In this document: positions 1 through 9,019 of the stretch, piece after piece
Layout: every line of letters starts with the position of its first letter
Numbering within the stretch: position 1 is the first letter of the stretch
From: Thiobacillus sp.
GTDB lineage: Bacteria > Pseudomonadota > Gammaproteobacteria > Burkholderiales > Thiobacillaceae
NCBI GenBank assembly: GCA_024710445.1
Contig: JANJUT010000134.1
Location: forward strand, 1-29,503
Direction of reading: 5' to 3'
Length of the DNA: 29,503 bases
Made by a program: the position numbers and the translations under genes
Notes under the pieces: model-generated
Told to the model about the DNA's origin: nothing
Databases searched by the model: none
The model's input: only the letters and a program-made list of their open reading frames with translations

Positions 1-1810
1 TCACCAGGATCGAGAAGTCGCGCTTATTTCGCACCGTGCGAATCTTGAGGCGCGGGTCGGGCTGGTTGCCGAGGCGGATGTCGGTGAAGCTGGCGATCGC
101 GGCGTTGATGTCGATCTCGTCACCGTCCTCCAGTTTCCTGATGCGCTGCACGCCCTGCGGTTGCATGGCATCGAGCAGGAACTTCATGCGATGGATTTCG
201 CGTTTGTATTTGGCGGTGATCCCGTCGATGATCTGCAGGTCGCCGGACTTGGCGCGCTTTTCCTGCACCGTGGCCCAGGCCGGGCGTTCCAGTTGGATCT
301 GGTAATCCCACTCGGAATAGTGGAAAGGATCGGATAACGGCTCCTTGCCTTCCAGTTCGTTCCAGCTCTTGCCGTTGCTCACGTCGCCGATGTTCTCGTA
401 GGGGTAAAGCTCGGTGGGCAGCACCCAGATTTCCTCGGCATCGTCGCCTGCGCCTTCGACCTCGACTTCATTGGCCATTTCCATCACGTTCACATACTTG
501 CGCACCTGCTTGATGGATTCATAGCCCGCTCCGGCGGCCTTGTTGAAATCGAATTCCTCGAATTCCCAGAAGTAGCGGTTGTCATCCCGATAGGGCGCAT
601 CGAGAAGATCGGTGCGCGGATTGAACGGGATACGCTTCTGGGCAAAGCTGTGCGCGAGTTGCACGCCGATTTCCCATGAAGTGTGGTTGTTGTCGAGCCT
701 GTTGATTTGCTTGTCCTGTGCGGCATCGGCAAACAGCGCACGGCCTTCTGCAATCCACGGATCGTTGTCCACGTAGCTGTCATCCAGCAGCGCGCGCGCC
801 AGGCGATTGAGGTAATCGCCCATGGTGGCGTTCATCCCGGGCGTGGCAGTATGCAGTTTGCACCACAACTGTTTCATTCCCGGAAAACGGCGGATCGTCA
901 GCGCCTCGACACGCGCATCTTCAATCACGGAAATCATCGCCATCTGCATCGGATTGAGCGCTTCGGCGGAAATCGGCTGGCGGGTTTCGACCATATGCGC
1001 GGCGCAATGCGCGGCGGTGGCACGGTAAAGCTCCAGGCCCGAGACGGGCTCATGGCCTTCAATCGTGAAATCGTCGAAGGCATCCGGCAGATGCAGCAGA
1101 TAGTCTTCGATGTAAGGCTTGTGGCCTTCGCGCGATTCGAAATCGCCAGAAGTCGGACGCATGAAAAAATCGCGCGCCCACAGGGCCCGCAGATACATGT
1201 TGATGCGCCGCTGCACATCCACCAGCAACGTGCCCTTGCGCTCCTTCTGCAGCATCGCGATTGAGTCTTTCGATTCCAGACTGAAGTAGCGAATCTGCTC
1301 CTCGTAATTGGTGCGGTGCGCGTGCGCGCCCCACAGCGCCCAGCGCCGCAGGCCGCCCAGGGTCAGCTGCTTGAACAGCACCTCCAGATTGTCCAGCATG
1401 GGCCGCACGCCGCGCGGTGCCTGCGCAATCAGGGTGTTGATGAATTGCAGGAAATTAAGGAAAAGCTGCGCGTCGCCGAGCCGGTTGGCCGCAGTCGGAG
1501 ACGTTGCCAGCAGCAGCTCGATCACCGAGCCCGAGGTTCTGGATGCGAGCGAAAGCGCGGCCGTAACGAGGTCGCCCATCACGTCCTCGCCGACCTCCTT
1601 GGCCACCTGCGGCGCATCGGTAATCCATACCTCGACCAGCGAATCGCCCTTGCCGAGTCCACGGATAGCGGCCACGCCTTTGAGATAGGTATCCAGTCCG
1701 CGCGGGGAGAACACCTTGGTCGCGTCGTGCCAGTTGGCCTTGAGCGCCTCCTGGCTATGCTCCGACAGGTCTTCCAGCAGTTCTGCGTAGTCTTCGAGTT
1801 TGATCGACAT
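1..1810 (-). CDS. cbbO: CbbO1, RuBisCO activase adaptor of the form I unit (3' end beyond the window)
   Basis: CbbO binds the CbbQ AAA+ hexamer and targets it to inhibited RuBisCO through a C-terminal von Willebrand factor A (vWA) domain. The frame is open from the ATG at 1810 to the left edge, giving 603 residues. An SD-like GAGGTG lies about 4 nt upstream of the ATG. The protein aligns along its length with CbbO2 in this window, and the last visible residues (RDFSILV) match the strand just before the MIDAS motif of CbbO2. The metal-binding DxSxS of this copy should therefore lie about three residues outside the window. It follows cbbQ1 by 79 nt in the order cbbL-cbbS-cbbQ-cbbO. It is longer than CbbO2 before the vWA domain and has an acidic stretch around residues 450-460. 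The family assignment is firm; integrity of the missing C-terminus is unknown. Confidence 0.93.
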   Translation of the reverse strand, partial: MSIKLEDYAELLEDLSEHSQEALKANWHDATKVFSPRGLDTYLKGVAAIRGLGKGDSLVEVWITDAPQVAKEVGEDVMGDLVTAALSLASRTSGSVIELLLATSPTAANRLGDAQLFLNFLQFINTLIAQAPRGVRPMLDNLEVLFKQLTLGGLRRWALWGAHAHRTNYEEQIRYFSLESKDSIAMLQKERKGTLLVDVQRRINMYLRALWARDFFMRPTSGDFESREGHKPYIEDYLLHLPDAFDDFTIEGHEPVSGLELYRATAAHCAAHMVETRQPISAEALNPMQMAMISVIEDARVEALTIRRFPGMKQLWCKLHTATPGMNATMGDYLNRLARALLDDSYVDNDPWIAEGRALFADAAQDKQINRLDNNHTSWEIGVQLAHSFAQKRIPFNPRTDLLDAPYRDDNRYFWEFEEFDFNKAAGAGYESIKQVRKYVNVMEMANEVEVEGAGDDAEEIWVLPTELYPYENIGDVSNGKSWNELEGKEPLSDPFHYSEWDYQIQLERPAWATVQEKRAKSGDLQIIDGITAKYKREIHRMKFLLDAMQPQGVQRIRKLEDGDEIDINAAIASFTDIRLGNQPDPRLKIRTVRNKRDFSILV

Positions 1811-1889
1811 GTTTCACCTCAGATCATAGGGTGGGCGGAATACCTCCGCCACCGTGCCACCCGACGGACAAAAGCCCATCCAGCATCGT

Positions 1890-2693
1890 TCAGAAGAACG
1901 TGGATACCGCAGCATCCAGCGCGTCGCGCATATCCGGATCGTCGGTGATCGGACGCACCAGCGCCACGCGGCAGGCGGCCATGGGATTGACGCCCTTGGC
2001 AATCAGCGAGCCTGCGTAAATCAGCATACGGGTGGACAGACCTTCGTCCAGACCATGTCCCTTGAGGTTGCGCGAACGCTCGGCAATCGACACCAGCTTG
2101 CCCGCCACTTCGGCAGACACACCGGATTCATGGGTGACGATCTCGGTCTCGATTGCGTGGTCGGGATAAGTAAAATCAAGGCCGCCAAAACGCTGCTTGG
2201 TTGACTGCTTGAGATCCTTCATCAGGCTCTGATAGCCGGGGTTGTAGGAAATCACAATCTGGAAATCGGGATGCGCGTTGACCAGTTCACCCTTCTTCTC
2301 CAGTGGCAGCACACGACGGTTGTCGGTCAGCGGATGGATCACCACGGTGGTGTCCTGACGCGCTTCGACGACTTCGTCCAGATACACGATGGCGCCATGA
2401 CGGGCACCGATCGCCAGCGGACCATCCTGCCATTCGGTGCCCGCTGCGGACAGCAGGAAACGACCGACCAGATCGGAGGCAGTCATGTCTTCGTTACACG
2501 CCACCGTGATCAGCGGCTTGTTCAGCCTGTGCGCCATGTATTCGACGAAACGCGTCTTGCCACAACCAGTGGGACCCTTGAGCATCATCGGCATGCGCAC
2601 GGAGTAAGCTGCCTCATACAGCTCGACTTCGTCAGCAACGGGACGGTAATAGGGTTCTTGGGTGATGCGATATTGATCGACGATATTGCTCAT
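1890..2693 (-). CDS. cbbQ: CbbQ1, AAA+ RuBisCO activase (MoxR type)
   Basis: This is the motor subunit of the CbbQO activase, which removes inhibitory sugar phosphates from RuBisCO by ATP hydrolysis. The 267-residue protein has Walker A GPTGCGKT at residues 40-47, Walker B ending in the acidic pair D106-E107, and the MoxR-type core through the C-terminus. The ATG at 2693 was chosen because AGGAG sits 5 nt upstream and because the length matches CbbQ2. The longer in-frame extension to 2798 would run through the terminator hairpin downstream of cbbS and is unlikely to be translated. It lies between cbbS and cbbO1 and by position should serve the form I RuBisCO. Confidence 0.95.
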   Translation of the reverse strand: MSNIVDQYRITQEPYYRPVADEVELYEAAYSVRMPMMLKGPTGCGKTRFVEYMAHRLNKPLITVACNEDMTASDLVGRFLLSAAGTEWQDGPLAIGARHGAIVYLDEVVEARQDTTVVIHPLTDNRRVLPLEKKGELVNAHPDFQIVISYNPGYQSLMKDLKQSTKQRFGGLDFTYPDHAIETEIVTHESGVSAEVAGKLVSIAERSRNLKGHGLDEGLSTRMLIYAGSLIAKGVNPMAACRVALVRPITDDPDMRDALDAAVSTFF

Positions 2694-2762
2694 GACGGCT
2701 CCTGAAAAGGGATCGTAAATACGCAGGCAACGCTCAGTGCAGCCTGGGGATTTACGACAGAC

Positions 2763-2827
2763 AAAAAAAGCCCCCAACCGCCGGGCCGGCGCCTTCAAAG
2801 AGGCGTTCGGACCCGGGCAGCGGGGGC
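2763..2827 (-). terminator. Hairpin with U-tract between cbbS and cbbQ1
   Basis: On the minus strand, GCCCCC (2822-2827) pairs with GGGGGC (2770-2775), and an inner CGCC/GGCG hairpin and GC-rich pairing fill the interior. A run of seven T follows at 2769-2763. It starts 25 nt after the cbbS stop. It probably works as a leaky terminator or attenuator, so that cbbQ1-cbbO1 are transcribed far less than cbbLS. The similar element after cbbM supports this role. Confidence 0.75.
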
Positions 2828-2851
2828 TTGGTACGACAGCCTGTCCGCTGC

Positions 2852-3208
2852 TTAAACAGTCTTGCCGCGGAAAATCACCATGGCAGCGCCCTGCGACTGA
2901 TTGAAGTTGTTATAACCAATCAGTCGAACATGGTTGTTGGGGTTGGCCTTGTGGCAGGCCTCGGCTTCAGCCAGCACCACATTCACATCGGTTTCGCCAA
3001 ACATTGGCAGCTTCCACATGTACCAGTATGAATCCATCAGGTACTCGGGTTCGGTGTGCTCGATGGCCGGGTTCCAGCCTTTCTTCACCAGATACTCGAC
3101 CTGCTTGCGGATATTGGCTGCATCCATCGCGGGCAGATAGGAGAAGGTTTCGAATTTGCGGCTGGCGGGATCGCTCACGCGGCTTTTGTAATCCATCACT
3201 TCAGACAT
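2852..3208 (-). CDS. cbbS: Form IA RuBisCO small subunit
   Basis: This 118-residue small subunit of the L8S8 RuBisCO has the family core ETFSYLP (20-26) and [12 protein letters not shown] (61-72). AAGGAA lies 5 nt before the ATG. Compared from memory with the carboxysomal CbbS of Halothiobacillus neapolitanus, it has about six extra residues near position 11-16 (VSDPAS). It also has Asn100 where that protein has Asp94, a residue reported to contact CsoS2. Both features fit the CbbQ-linked, non-carboxysomal IAq type. It follows cbbL with a 79-nt gap containing a perfect hairpin. Confidence 0.97.
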   Translation of the reverse strand: MSEVMDYKSRVSDPASRKFETFSYLPAMDAANIRKQVEYLVKKGWNPAIEHTEPEYLMDSYWYMWKLPMFGETDVNVVLAEAEACHKANPNNHVRLIGYNNFNQSQGAAMVIFRGKTV

Positions 3209-3237
3209 TTTATTTCCTTTCAGATTGGGCTCTGGCC

Positions 3238-3265
3238 CCCGGACTTCACCTGAGTGAAGTCCGGG
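3238..3265 (-). promoter_or_regulatory. Perfect 12-bp hairpin between cbbL and cbbS
   Basis: CCCGGACTTCAC (3238-3249) and GTGAAGTCCGGG (3254-3265) form a perfect 12-bp stem with a 4-nt loop, UCAG in the mRNA. No T-run follows in either direction, so it is not a classic intrinsic terminator. It starts 22 nt after the cbbL stop and ends about 29 nt before cbbS. A role as RNA stabiliser of the cbbL 3' end or as a processing site is inferred. Confidence 0.7.
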
Positions 3266-3287
3266 ATAACCGTGCGATCAATGCAAT

Positions 3288-4709
3288 TTACTTGTGGGCA
3301 ACGTCCAGCTTGTCGACGGTGTCGAACTCGAACTTGATCTCTTTCCATGTTTCCATGGCGATCTTCAGTTCGGGACTGTGAGCGGCGGCGGTGGTCAGAA
3401 TGTCCTTGCCTTCCTTCTCCAGCTCACGACCCTGGTTGCGTGCTTCCACACAGGCTTCCAGTGCGACGCGGTTGGCGGCGGCGCCAGCAGCGTTGCCCCA
3501 GGGGTGGCCGAGCGTGCCGCCACCAAACTGCAGCACGGAATCATCACCGAAGATGTTCACCAGTGCGGGCATGTGCCACACGTGAATACCACCGGATGCA
3601 ACCGGGATCACGCCTGGCATGGAGCCCCAGTCCTGATCGAAGAACAGGCCGCGCGAACGGTCTTCCGGAATGAACTCGTCACGCATGGTGTCGATCCAGC
3701 CCAGGGTTGCTTCGCGGTCGCCTTCCAGCTTGCCGACGACGGTACCGGAGTGCAGGTGGTCACCACCCGACAGACGCAGCACCTTGGTCAGCACACGGAA
3801 GTGGATACCGTGGTGGGGGTTGCGGTCGAGAACGGCGTGCATGGCACGGTGAATGTGCAGCAGCATGCCGTTGTCGCGACACCAGTTGGCCAGACCGGTA
3901 TTAGCGGTCAGACCGCCGGTCAGGTAGTCGTGCATGATGATCGGTGCGCCAATTTCCTTGGCGAACTCGGCACGCTTGTACATCTCTTCCGGGGTCGGCG
4001 CGGTCACGTTCAGGTAGTGGCCCTTGCGCTCACCGGTCTCACGTTCGGCCTTCAGCGTGGCTTCGTGCACGAACTGGAAACGGTCGCGCCAACGCATGAA
4101 TGGCTGGCTATTGACGTTCTCGTCGTCCTTGGTGAAGTCCAGACCGCCGCGCAGACATTCGTACACGGCACGGCCGTAGTTCTTGGCGGACAGACCCAGT
4201 TTCGGCTTGATGGTGCAGCCCAGCAGCGGACGGCCGTACTTGTTCATGCGGTCACGTTCGACCTGGATGCCGGCGGGCGGGCCGCCACAGGTTTTCACGT
4301 AGGCGATCGGGAAGCGGATATCTTCCAGGCGCAGGGCGCGCAGCGCCTTGAAGCCGAACACGTTACCGACCAGCGAGGTCAGCACGTTGACGACGGAACC
4401 TTCTTCGAACAGGTCGATCGGGTAAGCCACGAATGCGTAGAAGCAGGTGTCGTCGCCCGGCACGTCTTCAATGCGGTAGGCACGGCCCTTGTAGTAGTCG
4501 AGGTCGGTCAGCAGGTCGGTCCACACCGTGGTCCAGGTACCGGTCGACGATTCGGCGGCCACGGCTGCAGCAACTTCTTCACGCGGCACACCCGCTTGCG
4601 GGGTGATTTTGAAGCAGGCCAGCAGGTCAGTATCCAGCGGGGTGTATTCCGGTGTCCAGTAAGTCTGGCGGTACTCTTTCACACCGGCGTTATAGGTTTT
4701 AACAGCCAT
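3288..4709 (-). CDS. cbbL: Form IA RuBisCO large subunit
   Basis: Catalytic subunit that carboxylates ribulose-1,5-bisphosphate in the Calvin cycle. Its 473 residues are typical of proteobacterial form IA. With a spinach offset of 7, the active site is complete: K168 in TIKPKLGLS, carbamylated K194 in [11 protein letters not shown]287, loop 6 K327 in GKLEGDR and S372 in ASGGIH. Acidic D82, which in the Acidithiobacillus system is thought to engage the CbbO metal site, is present. Y72 and F346, positions that contact CsoS2 in H. neapolitanus, are also conserved. AGGAGG lies 6 nt before the ATG. It heads cbbL-cbbS-cbbQ1-cbbO1 and is divergent from cbbR1. Context (CbbQO, no cso genes in the operon) favours the IAq type. 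Confidence 0.99.
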   Translation of the reverse strand: MAVKTYNAGVKEYRQTYWTPEYTPLDTDLLACFKITPQAGVPREEVAAAVAAESSTGTWTTVWTDLLTDLDYYKGRAYRIEDVPGDDTCFYAFVAYPIDLFEEGSVVNVLTSLVGNVFGFKALRALRLEDIRFPIAYVKTCGGPPAGIQVERDRMNKYGRPLLGCTIKPKLGLSAKNYGRAVYECLRGGLDFTKDDENVNSQPFMRWRDRFQFVHEATLKAERETGERKGHYLNVTAPTPEEMYKRAEFAKEIGAPIIMHDYLTGGLTANTGLANWCRDNGMLLHIHRAMHAVLDRNPHHGIHFRVLTKVLRLSGGDHLHSGTVVGKLEGDREATLGWIDTMRDEFIPEDRSRGLFFDQDWGSMPGVIPVASGGIHVWHMPALVNIFGDDSVLQFGGGTLGHPWGNAAGAAANRVALEACVEARNQGRELEKEGKDILTTAAAHSPELKIAMETWKEIKFEFDTVDKLDVAHK

Positions 4710-4810
4710 GATTTCCTCCTACAGAAAGGGGTGGGTTTCCGTGTAGCGCCCCAGCGGCCTGACACGATGGGATGCATCTTGCAGGAGTCGAATCATCAAT
4801 AACAGTCGAT

Positions 4811-4842
4811 TCTTTCTATTAGAAAGATAGATTATTATCTAT
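4811..4842. promoter_or_regulatory. Nested palindromes, candidate CbbR1 operator
   Basis: The 170-bp cbbL/cbbR1 intergenic region holds TCTTTC-N5-GAAAGA (4811-4827) directly followed by ATAGAT-N4-ATCTAT (4827-4842). Both are perfect 6-bp inverted repeats in AT-rich DNA. LysR-type regulators bind such dyads with T-N11-A cores between divergent promoters. The palindromes are seen in the sequence; CbbR binding is inferred from position. Confidence 0.55.
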
Positions 4843-4879
4843 ACACATACATCATTTCACCCCGTTTCGGAGCATAACC

Positions 4880-5806
4880 ATGCGCCATCACACCACCTTC
4901 CGCCAGCTGGAAATTTTCGAAGCCATCGCCCGCCTGGGCAGCTTTACGCGGGCTTCCGAGGAACTTTTCCTCACCCAGCCCACGGTCTCCATGCAGATGA
5001 AAAAGCTGGCGGACATGATAGGCGTGCCGCTGGTGGAACAGGTCGGCAAAAAAATCCACCTGACCCCGGACGGACGGGAACTGGCCCAGGCGACCCGCGA
5101 AATCTTCAGCATTCTCGACCGCTACACCATGTCGGTGGACGAGCGGCGTGGACTCAAGCAGGGCAAACTCAGCCTGATGGCGATCACCACCGCCTCCTAC
5201 TTCGCCCCGCGCCTCCTGGGTGAATTCGTCAAGCTGTATCCCGGCATCGACGTCAGCCTGCGCGTCACCAACAAGGAACAGGTGCTGGCCAGCATCGCCG
5301 ACAACCTCGACGACCTCTATTTTCTTGGGCAGCCGCCAGAAGACATCGACGTCATCGCCACCCCCATCATGGACAACCCCATCATCGTGCTGGCCGCGCC
5401 GGATCACCCGCTGGCGCACAAAAAGAATATCAACCTGGAGCGTCTTGCCAGGGAGCCATGGCTGATGCGCGAACGGGGTTCTGGTACCCGCATCGCCATC
5501 GAGCGCCGTTTTGCCGAAAACGGCATCACGATCCACCCGCGCCTGGAACTGGGCAGCAACGAGGCGATCAAGCAGGCCATTCTCGCCGGCCTCGGCATCT
5601 CCGCCCTGTCCCGCCATGCCCTCACGCTGAATCAGCCCGACCAGTTTGCCGTGCTCGACGTCGAAGGCTTTCCTATCCTGCGACACTGGTACGCCGTCTA
5701 TCCTGCAGGCCGCCAACTCTCGGTGGTGGCGCGGGCGTTTCTCGACTATTTGCTCGGACGCGAGGAGTCGCCCCCGACCTCGCCTGTTACTTCGTCAACG
5801 CCATAA
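4880..5806 (+). CDS. cbbR: CbbR1, LysR-type regulator of the form I operon
   Basis: LysR-family transcription factor (308 aa) with an N-terminal winged HTH (residues 1-60, including LTQPTVSMQMKKL) and a periplasmic-binding-like effector domain. CbbR proteins sense Calvin-cycle metabolites and activate divergent cbb operons. GGAG lies 7 nt before the ATG. It diverges from cbbL across 170 bp with nested palindromes. Its 3' end overlaps the cbbO2 stop by 20 nt in convergent orientation. Two paralogues, at 10538 and 18463, occupy the same position relative to cbbM and csoS2. Confidence 0.93.
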   Translation: MRHHTTFRQLEIFEAIARLGSFTRASEELFLTQPTVSMQMKKLADMIGVPLVEQVGKKIHLTPDGRELAQATREIFSILDRYTMSVDERRGLKQGKLSLMAITTASYFAPRLLGEFVKLYPGIDVSLRVTNKEQVLASIADNLDDLYFLGQPPEDIDVIATPIMDNPIIVLAAPDHPLAHKKNINLERLAREPWLMRERGSGTRIAIERRFAENGITIHPRLELGSNEAIKQAILAGLGISALSRHALTLNQPDQFAVLDVEGFPILRHWYAVYPAGRQLSVVARAFLDYLLGREESPPTSPVTSSTP

Positions 5807-8063
5807 AGAGCTCTGGCAGCTTCTCCGGCAGGCGCTGGATGTTGTCGATCACCGTGTACTGCCGGCCGAAGATGGTGCTGACGTATTCGTCGGCCTTCGG
5901 GTCGAGACTGATGCAATAGGTGAAGATGCCGTTACGGTCGAGTTCCTTGACCGCCTGGCGGGTATCTTCGATCAGCAGCTGTTCATCGTTGCTGTCGATG
6001 TCCGAGGGCTGGCCGTCGGTGAGGATGAGCATGAGCTTCTTGTCGGCCGGGCGCGCCTCCAGGTAGTGGGCCGCATGGCGCATGGCCGCACCCATGCGGG
6101 TGGAATAACCGGCCTGCATGGCGGCCAGGCGGGCCTTGGCGTCGTCACCCCAGCGCTCGCTGTAGCCCTTGATGTGCAGATAGCGCACGTCGTGGCGGGT
6201 ATTGGAATGGAAACCGGCGATGGCAAACGGGTCACCCAGTTGCTCGACCGCCCAGGCCAGCAGCGAGACCGCTTCCTGGCTGAGTTCGAGGATGGTCTGG
6301 TCGCTGCCGGCCGCCTTCTCGTTGAGCGACTCCGACAGGTCGAGCAGCAGCATCACCGAAATATCGCGGCCGTTGGTGCGGTGGCTCATGTTGATGCGCG
6401 GGTCAGGCGTGGCGCCGCCCTTGAAGTCGATCAGGGAGCGCAACGCGACGTCGAGGTCGAGTTCGCTGCCTTCTTCCTGATAGCGGATACGCACCTTGTC
6501 CTGCGGTTTCAGCAGGTCGAGCATGCGCTTCAGGCGCTTGGCGAGCGCGCCATGTTTCAGCAGCAGCCTGTCGATGTCGGCGGCATTGCCTTGCGGATGC
6601 AGCGCCTCATACACGCTGGCCCAGTCCGGGCGATAGGTCTGGCTGTGGTAATCCCATTCCGGATAGTGGCGCGGCGGCAGGCCCTTCAGCTCCTCGCCCG
6701 GCTCGATCTTGCGCTTGGCATCAAAGGCTTCTTCCTCGTCGCCTTCCTCGATGAATTTCCACATCTGGCGGTTGTCGTCGCGGTAGTCGATCACCGTATC
6801 GGCGAAATGAATCCTGGCGAGCTGGTCGCTCTGGCGACGGGTCCTGGCAACGTAGCTCAAGGCCAGTTCAGCGATTTCCGCGGTGCTGGATTCGCGCTGC
6901 CCTGATTCGTCTGGCGCCATCAAGGCGTGAAAACGCCGCACGTAGTCGAGCAGAACGGCATCGCCGTACCCATGATCGGGGTCGAGCAGGGCACGCGACA
7001 GCATGGCCATGCGGTGGCGCAGACAGGAGGTGGTTTCCTCGTCACAGGCACCTTCGACCGGCTTCGGATGCAGCGCCAGGAAGATGCGCCTGAGGCCGGG
7101 ATATTCGCGGCACAACAGGATTTCAATCCGGCAATCCTCGAAAAATTCCACCGCCATGCGCTGGAACGGGCTCCAGTTGTCGGCGATCTGGGCCTCGGTC
7201 CAGCGCCGGTGGCCGACCATGTGGGCGAGTGTGACGCGGTAGCGGTCGAGACCGCTGATCGTGCCGGCATCGTCGTACACGTCAGGAATGCGCATGCCGA
7301 GCTTGTCGTAATACGGCACCGGCTTGCGCAATTCGTCGAAGGCGGTGGAATAAGGCACCAGTTGTTCCGCTTCCTGCCACAGACCGCGCAGGTACAGGTC
7401 GAGCTTGCGCTCGACGTCCATGAACAGGGTGCCATGTCGCTCGCGTTGCAGGATGGCGCGGCTGTCGGCGGATTGCAGGCTGAAGTAGTCGCGCTGCCGC
7501 TCCGGATGGGTGCGATAGTTGCGGATGCCGTATTCCACCCAGTTGCGGAGACCGGCCACGCTGAGTTGACCCAGCAGGAACGGTGCCTGATCAAAGAAAT
7601 CGGGCAGACCGGGGCTGGGAAAGGTGGTGTGGTGGCCGTGGATGGAACCGGTGGTGCGCTCCATCAAATCCAGGGCAATGTCCAGATAACGGCCCATCCG
7701 CTCCTGCGAGTGCAGCTTGCGTGCGACCGGCGCCAGGGTTTGCAGGAAAGGCGTGATGGCCTTGCCGTTGGGCGATTTCTGCATGCGCTGGATCAGGGCC
7801 ATCACCTCGGGCAGGGCGGATTCACCCAGGGCCCTGGCGGTGGTCGGCCATTCTTCCATGAACGCCAGCATCGGTTCGACGCCGCGTCCCAGCTTGCCGA
7901 TGACCCGCGCGGCTTCCAGATAGGCGTCCAGCCCCTCACGCGTGAGGATGGCCAAGGCCTCCGCCATGACGTCCTCGAACACGTCTGCGATCGGCTTGAA
8001 GCCGGTGTCGAGCTGGGCCCAATAGGCCTTCATCAGCGGGTGCTGGTATTCGGTTCCGGTCAT
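5787..8063 (-). CDS. cbbO: CbbO2, RuBisCO activase adaptor of the form II unit
   Basis: This complete CbbO of 758 residues has an N-terminal helical and middle region shared with CbbO1 and a C-terminal vWA domain. The MIDAS motif is at DLSES (575-579), with downstream vWA elements such as LILTDGQPSD. CbbO couples CbbQ to RuBisCO through this metal site. The ATG at 8063 has GAGAAG about 6 nt upstream. An alternative ATG at 8123 would overlap the cbbQ2 stop and has a weaker ribosome site. It lies 43 nt after cbbQ2 in the order cbbM-cbbQ2-cbbO2 and should act on the form II enzyme. Confidence 0.94.
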   Translation of the reverse strand: MTGTEYQHPLMKAYWAQLDTGFKPIADVFEDVMAEALAILTREGLDAYLEAARVIGKLGRGVEPMLAFMEEWPTTARALGESALPEVMALIQRMQKSPNGKAITPFLQTLAPVARKLHSQERMGRYLDIALDLMERTTGSIHGHHTTFPSPGLPDFFDQAPFLLGQLSVAGLRNWVEYGIRNYRTHPERQRDYFSLQSADSRAILQRERHGTLFMDVERKLDLYLRGLWQEAEQLVPYSTAFDELRKPVPYYDKLGMRIPDVYDDAGTISGLDRYRVTLAHMVGHRRWTEAQIADNWSPFQRMAVEFFEDCRIEILLCREYPGLRRIFLALHPKPVEGACDEETTSCLRHRMAMLSRALLDPDHGYGDAVLLDYVRRFHALMAPDESGQRESSTAEIAELALSYVARTRRQSDQLARIHFADTVIDYRDDNRQMWKFIEEGDEEEAFDAKRKIEPGEELKGLPPRHYPEWDYHSQTYRPDWASVYEALHPQGNAADIDRLLLKHGALAKRLKRMLDLLKPQDKVRIRYQEEGSELDLDVALRSLIDFKGGATPDPRINMSHRTNGRDISVMLLLDLSESLNEKAAGSDQTILELSQEAVSLLAWAVEQLGDPFAIAGFHSNTRHDVRYLHIKGYSERWGDDAKARLAAMQAGYSTRMGAAMRHAAHYLEARPADKKLMLILTDGQPSDIDSNDEQLLIEDTRQAVKELDRNGIFTYCISLDPKADEYVSTIFGRQYTVIDNIQRLPEKLPELFMALTK

Positions 8064-8106
8064 GGCCGCTTCTCGTTCCTCTTCCGTCTGCGGGAAAGGG
8101 GGCTCA

Positions 8107-8913
8107 TCAGGCAAACGTGGCATCGATGGCGTGATCCAGCGTCTCGCGAATGTCGGCGTCATCGGTGATGGGCCGCACCAGCGCCATGCGGCAGGCATCC
8201 AGCGGATCCACGCCATCCTTGATCAAGGTGGCGGCATATACCAGCAGGCGGGTGGAAATCCCCTCATCCAGGCCATGGCCTTTCAGGTTGCGGGCGGTGT
8301 GCGCGATCTTCACCAGCTTTCCGGCGGCGGCTTCATCGAGACCGGTGTCCTTGGCCAGGATGGTGGTTTCCAGTCCGGCCCCCAGATAATCGAAATCGAA
8401 GGCGGTGAAACGCTGCTTGGTCGACTGCTTGAGATCCTTCATCAGCGACTGGTAGCCGGGATTGTAGGAAATCACCAGCTGGAAATCGGGATGCGCCTGG
8501 ATCAGTTCGCCCTTCTTGTCCAGCGGCAGGGTGCGGCGGTGGTCGGTCAGCGGGTGGATCACCACGGTAGTGTCCTGGCGCGCCTCGACGATTTCATCCA
8601 GGTAGCAGATGGCGCCGATGCGCGCGGCGGTGGTGAGCGGGCCGTCGAGCCAGCGGGTGCCGTTGGCTTCCAGTAAATAGCGTCCCACCAGGTCGCTCGC
8701 GGTCATGTCCTCGTTGCAGGCCACGGTGATCAGCGGCTTGTTGAGCTTCCACGCCATGTACTCGACGAAGCGCGATTTACCGCAGCCGGTGGGGCCCTTC
8801 ACCATCACCGGCAGGCGGTTGCGGTAGGCGGCCTCGTACAACGCCACTTCCTTGCCCTGGGCTTCGTAATAGGGTTCCTGGTGAACCTTGTACTGCTCTT
8901 TGTCGGCGCTCAT
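8107..8913 (-). CDS. cbbQ: CbbQ2, AAA+ RuBisCO activase of the form II unit
   Basis: A 268-residue MoxR-type AAA+ protein closely related to CbbQ1, with Walker A GPTGCGKS (40-47) and Walker B ICYLDE. It forms the ATPase ring of the activase with CbbO2. The ATG at 8913 is preceded by GGAG with 6-nt spacing and matches CbbQ1 in length. An in-frame ATG at 8925 (adding MEHT) also has a purine-rich upstream region and cannot be excluded. The gene sits after cbbM and its hairpin terminator, and before cbbO2. Confidence 0.95.
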   Translation of the reverse strand: MSADKEQYKVHQEPYYEAQGKEVALYEAAYRNRLPVMVKGPTGCGKSRFVEYMAWKLNKPLITVACNEDMTASDLVGRYLLEANGTRWLDGPLTTAARIGAICYLDEIVEARQDTTVVIHPLTDHRRTLPLDKKGELIQAHPDFQLVISYNPGYQSLMKDLKQSTKQRFTAFDFDYLGAGLETTILAKDTGLDEAAAGKLVKIAHTARNLKGHGLDEGISTRLLVYAATLIKDGVDPLDACRMALVRPITDDADIRETLDHAIDATFA

Positions 8914-8960
8914 TGTGTGCTCCATTTTTCTCCCCCGTTGCAACGAGGGTGGCCATTCCG

Positions 8961-8992
8961 GAAACAAAACGCCCCCAGATGCGGGGGCGTTT
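8961..8992 (-). terminator. Intrinsic terminator between cbbM and cbbQ2
   Basis: AAACGCCCCC (8967-8976) and GGGGGCGTTT (8983-8992) form a perfect 10-bp stem with a 6-nt loop. On the minus strand the stem continues into TTTTGTTTC. It starts 27 nt after the cbbM stop. Partial termination here would keep the cbbQ2-cbbO2 activase level below that of CbbM, as proposed for the cbbS/cbbQ1 hairpin. Confidence 0.85.
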
Positions 8993-9019
8993 CTTACTGA
9001 TTCACTGCATGCACTCGAC

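Noticed and set aside
3294..4802. Long plus-strand open frame of 502 codons opposite cbbL
   Set aside because: It is the antisense shadow of a certain gene in high-GC DNA; it has no ribosome site and no recognisable protein features.
5646..8168. Long plus-strand frames (5646-6905 and 6927-8168) opposite cbbO2
   Set aside because: Shadows of the CbbO2 coding strand, rich in His and Gln repeats typical of antisense reading.
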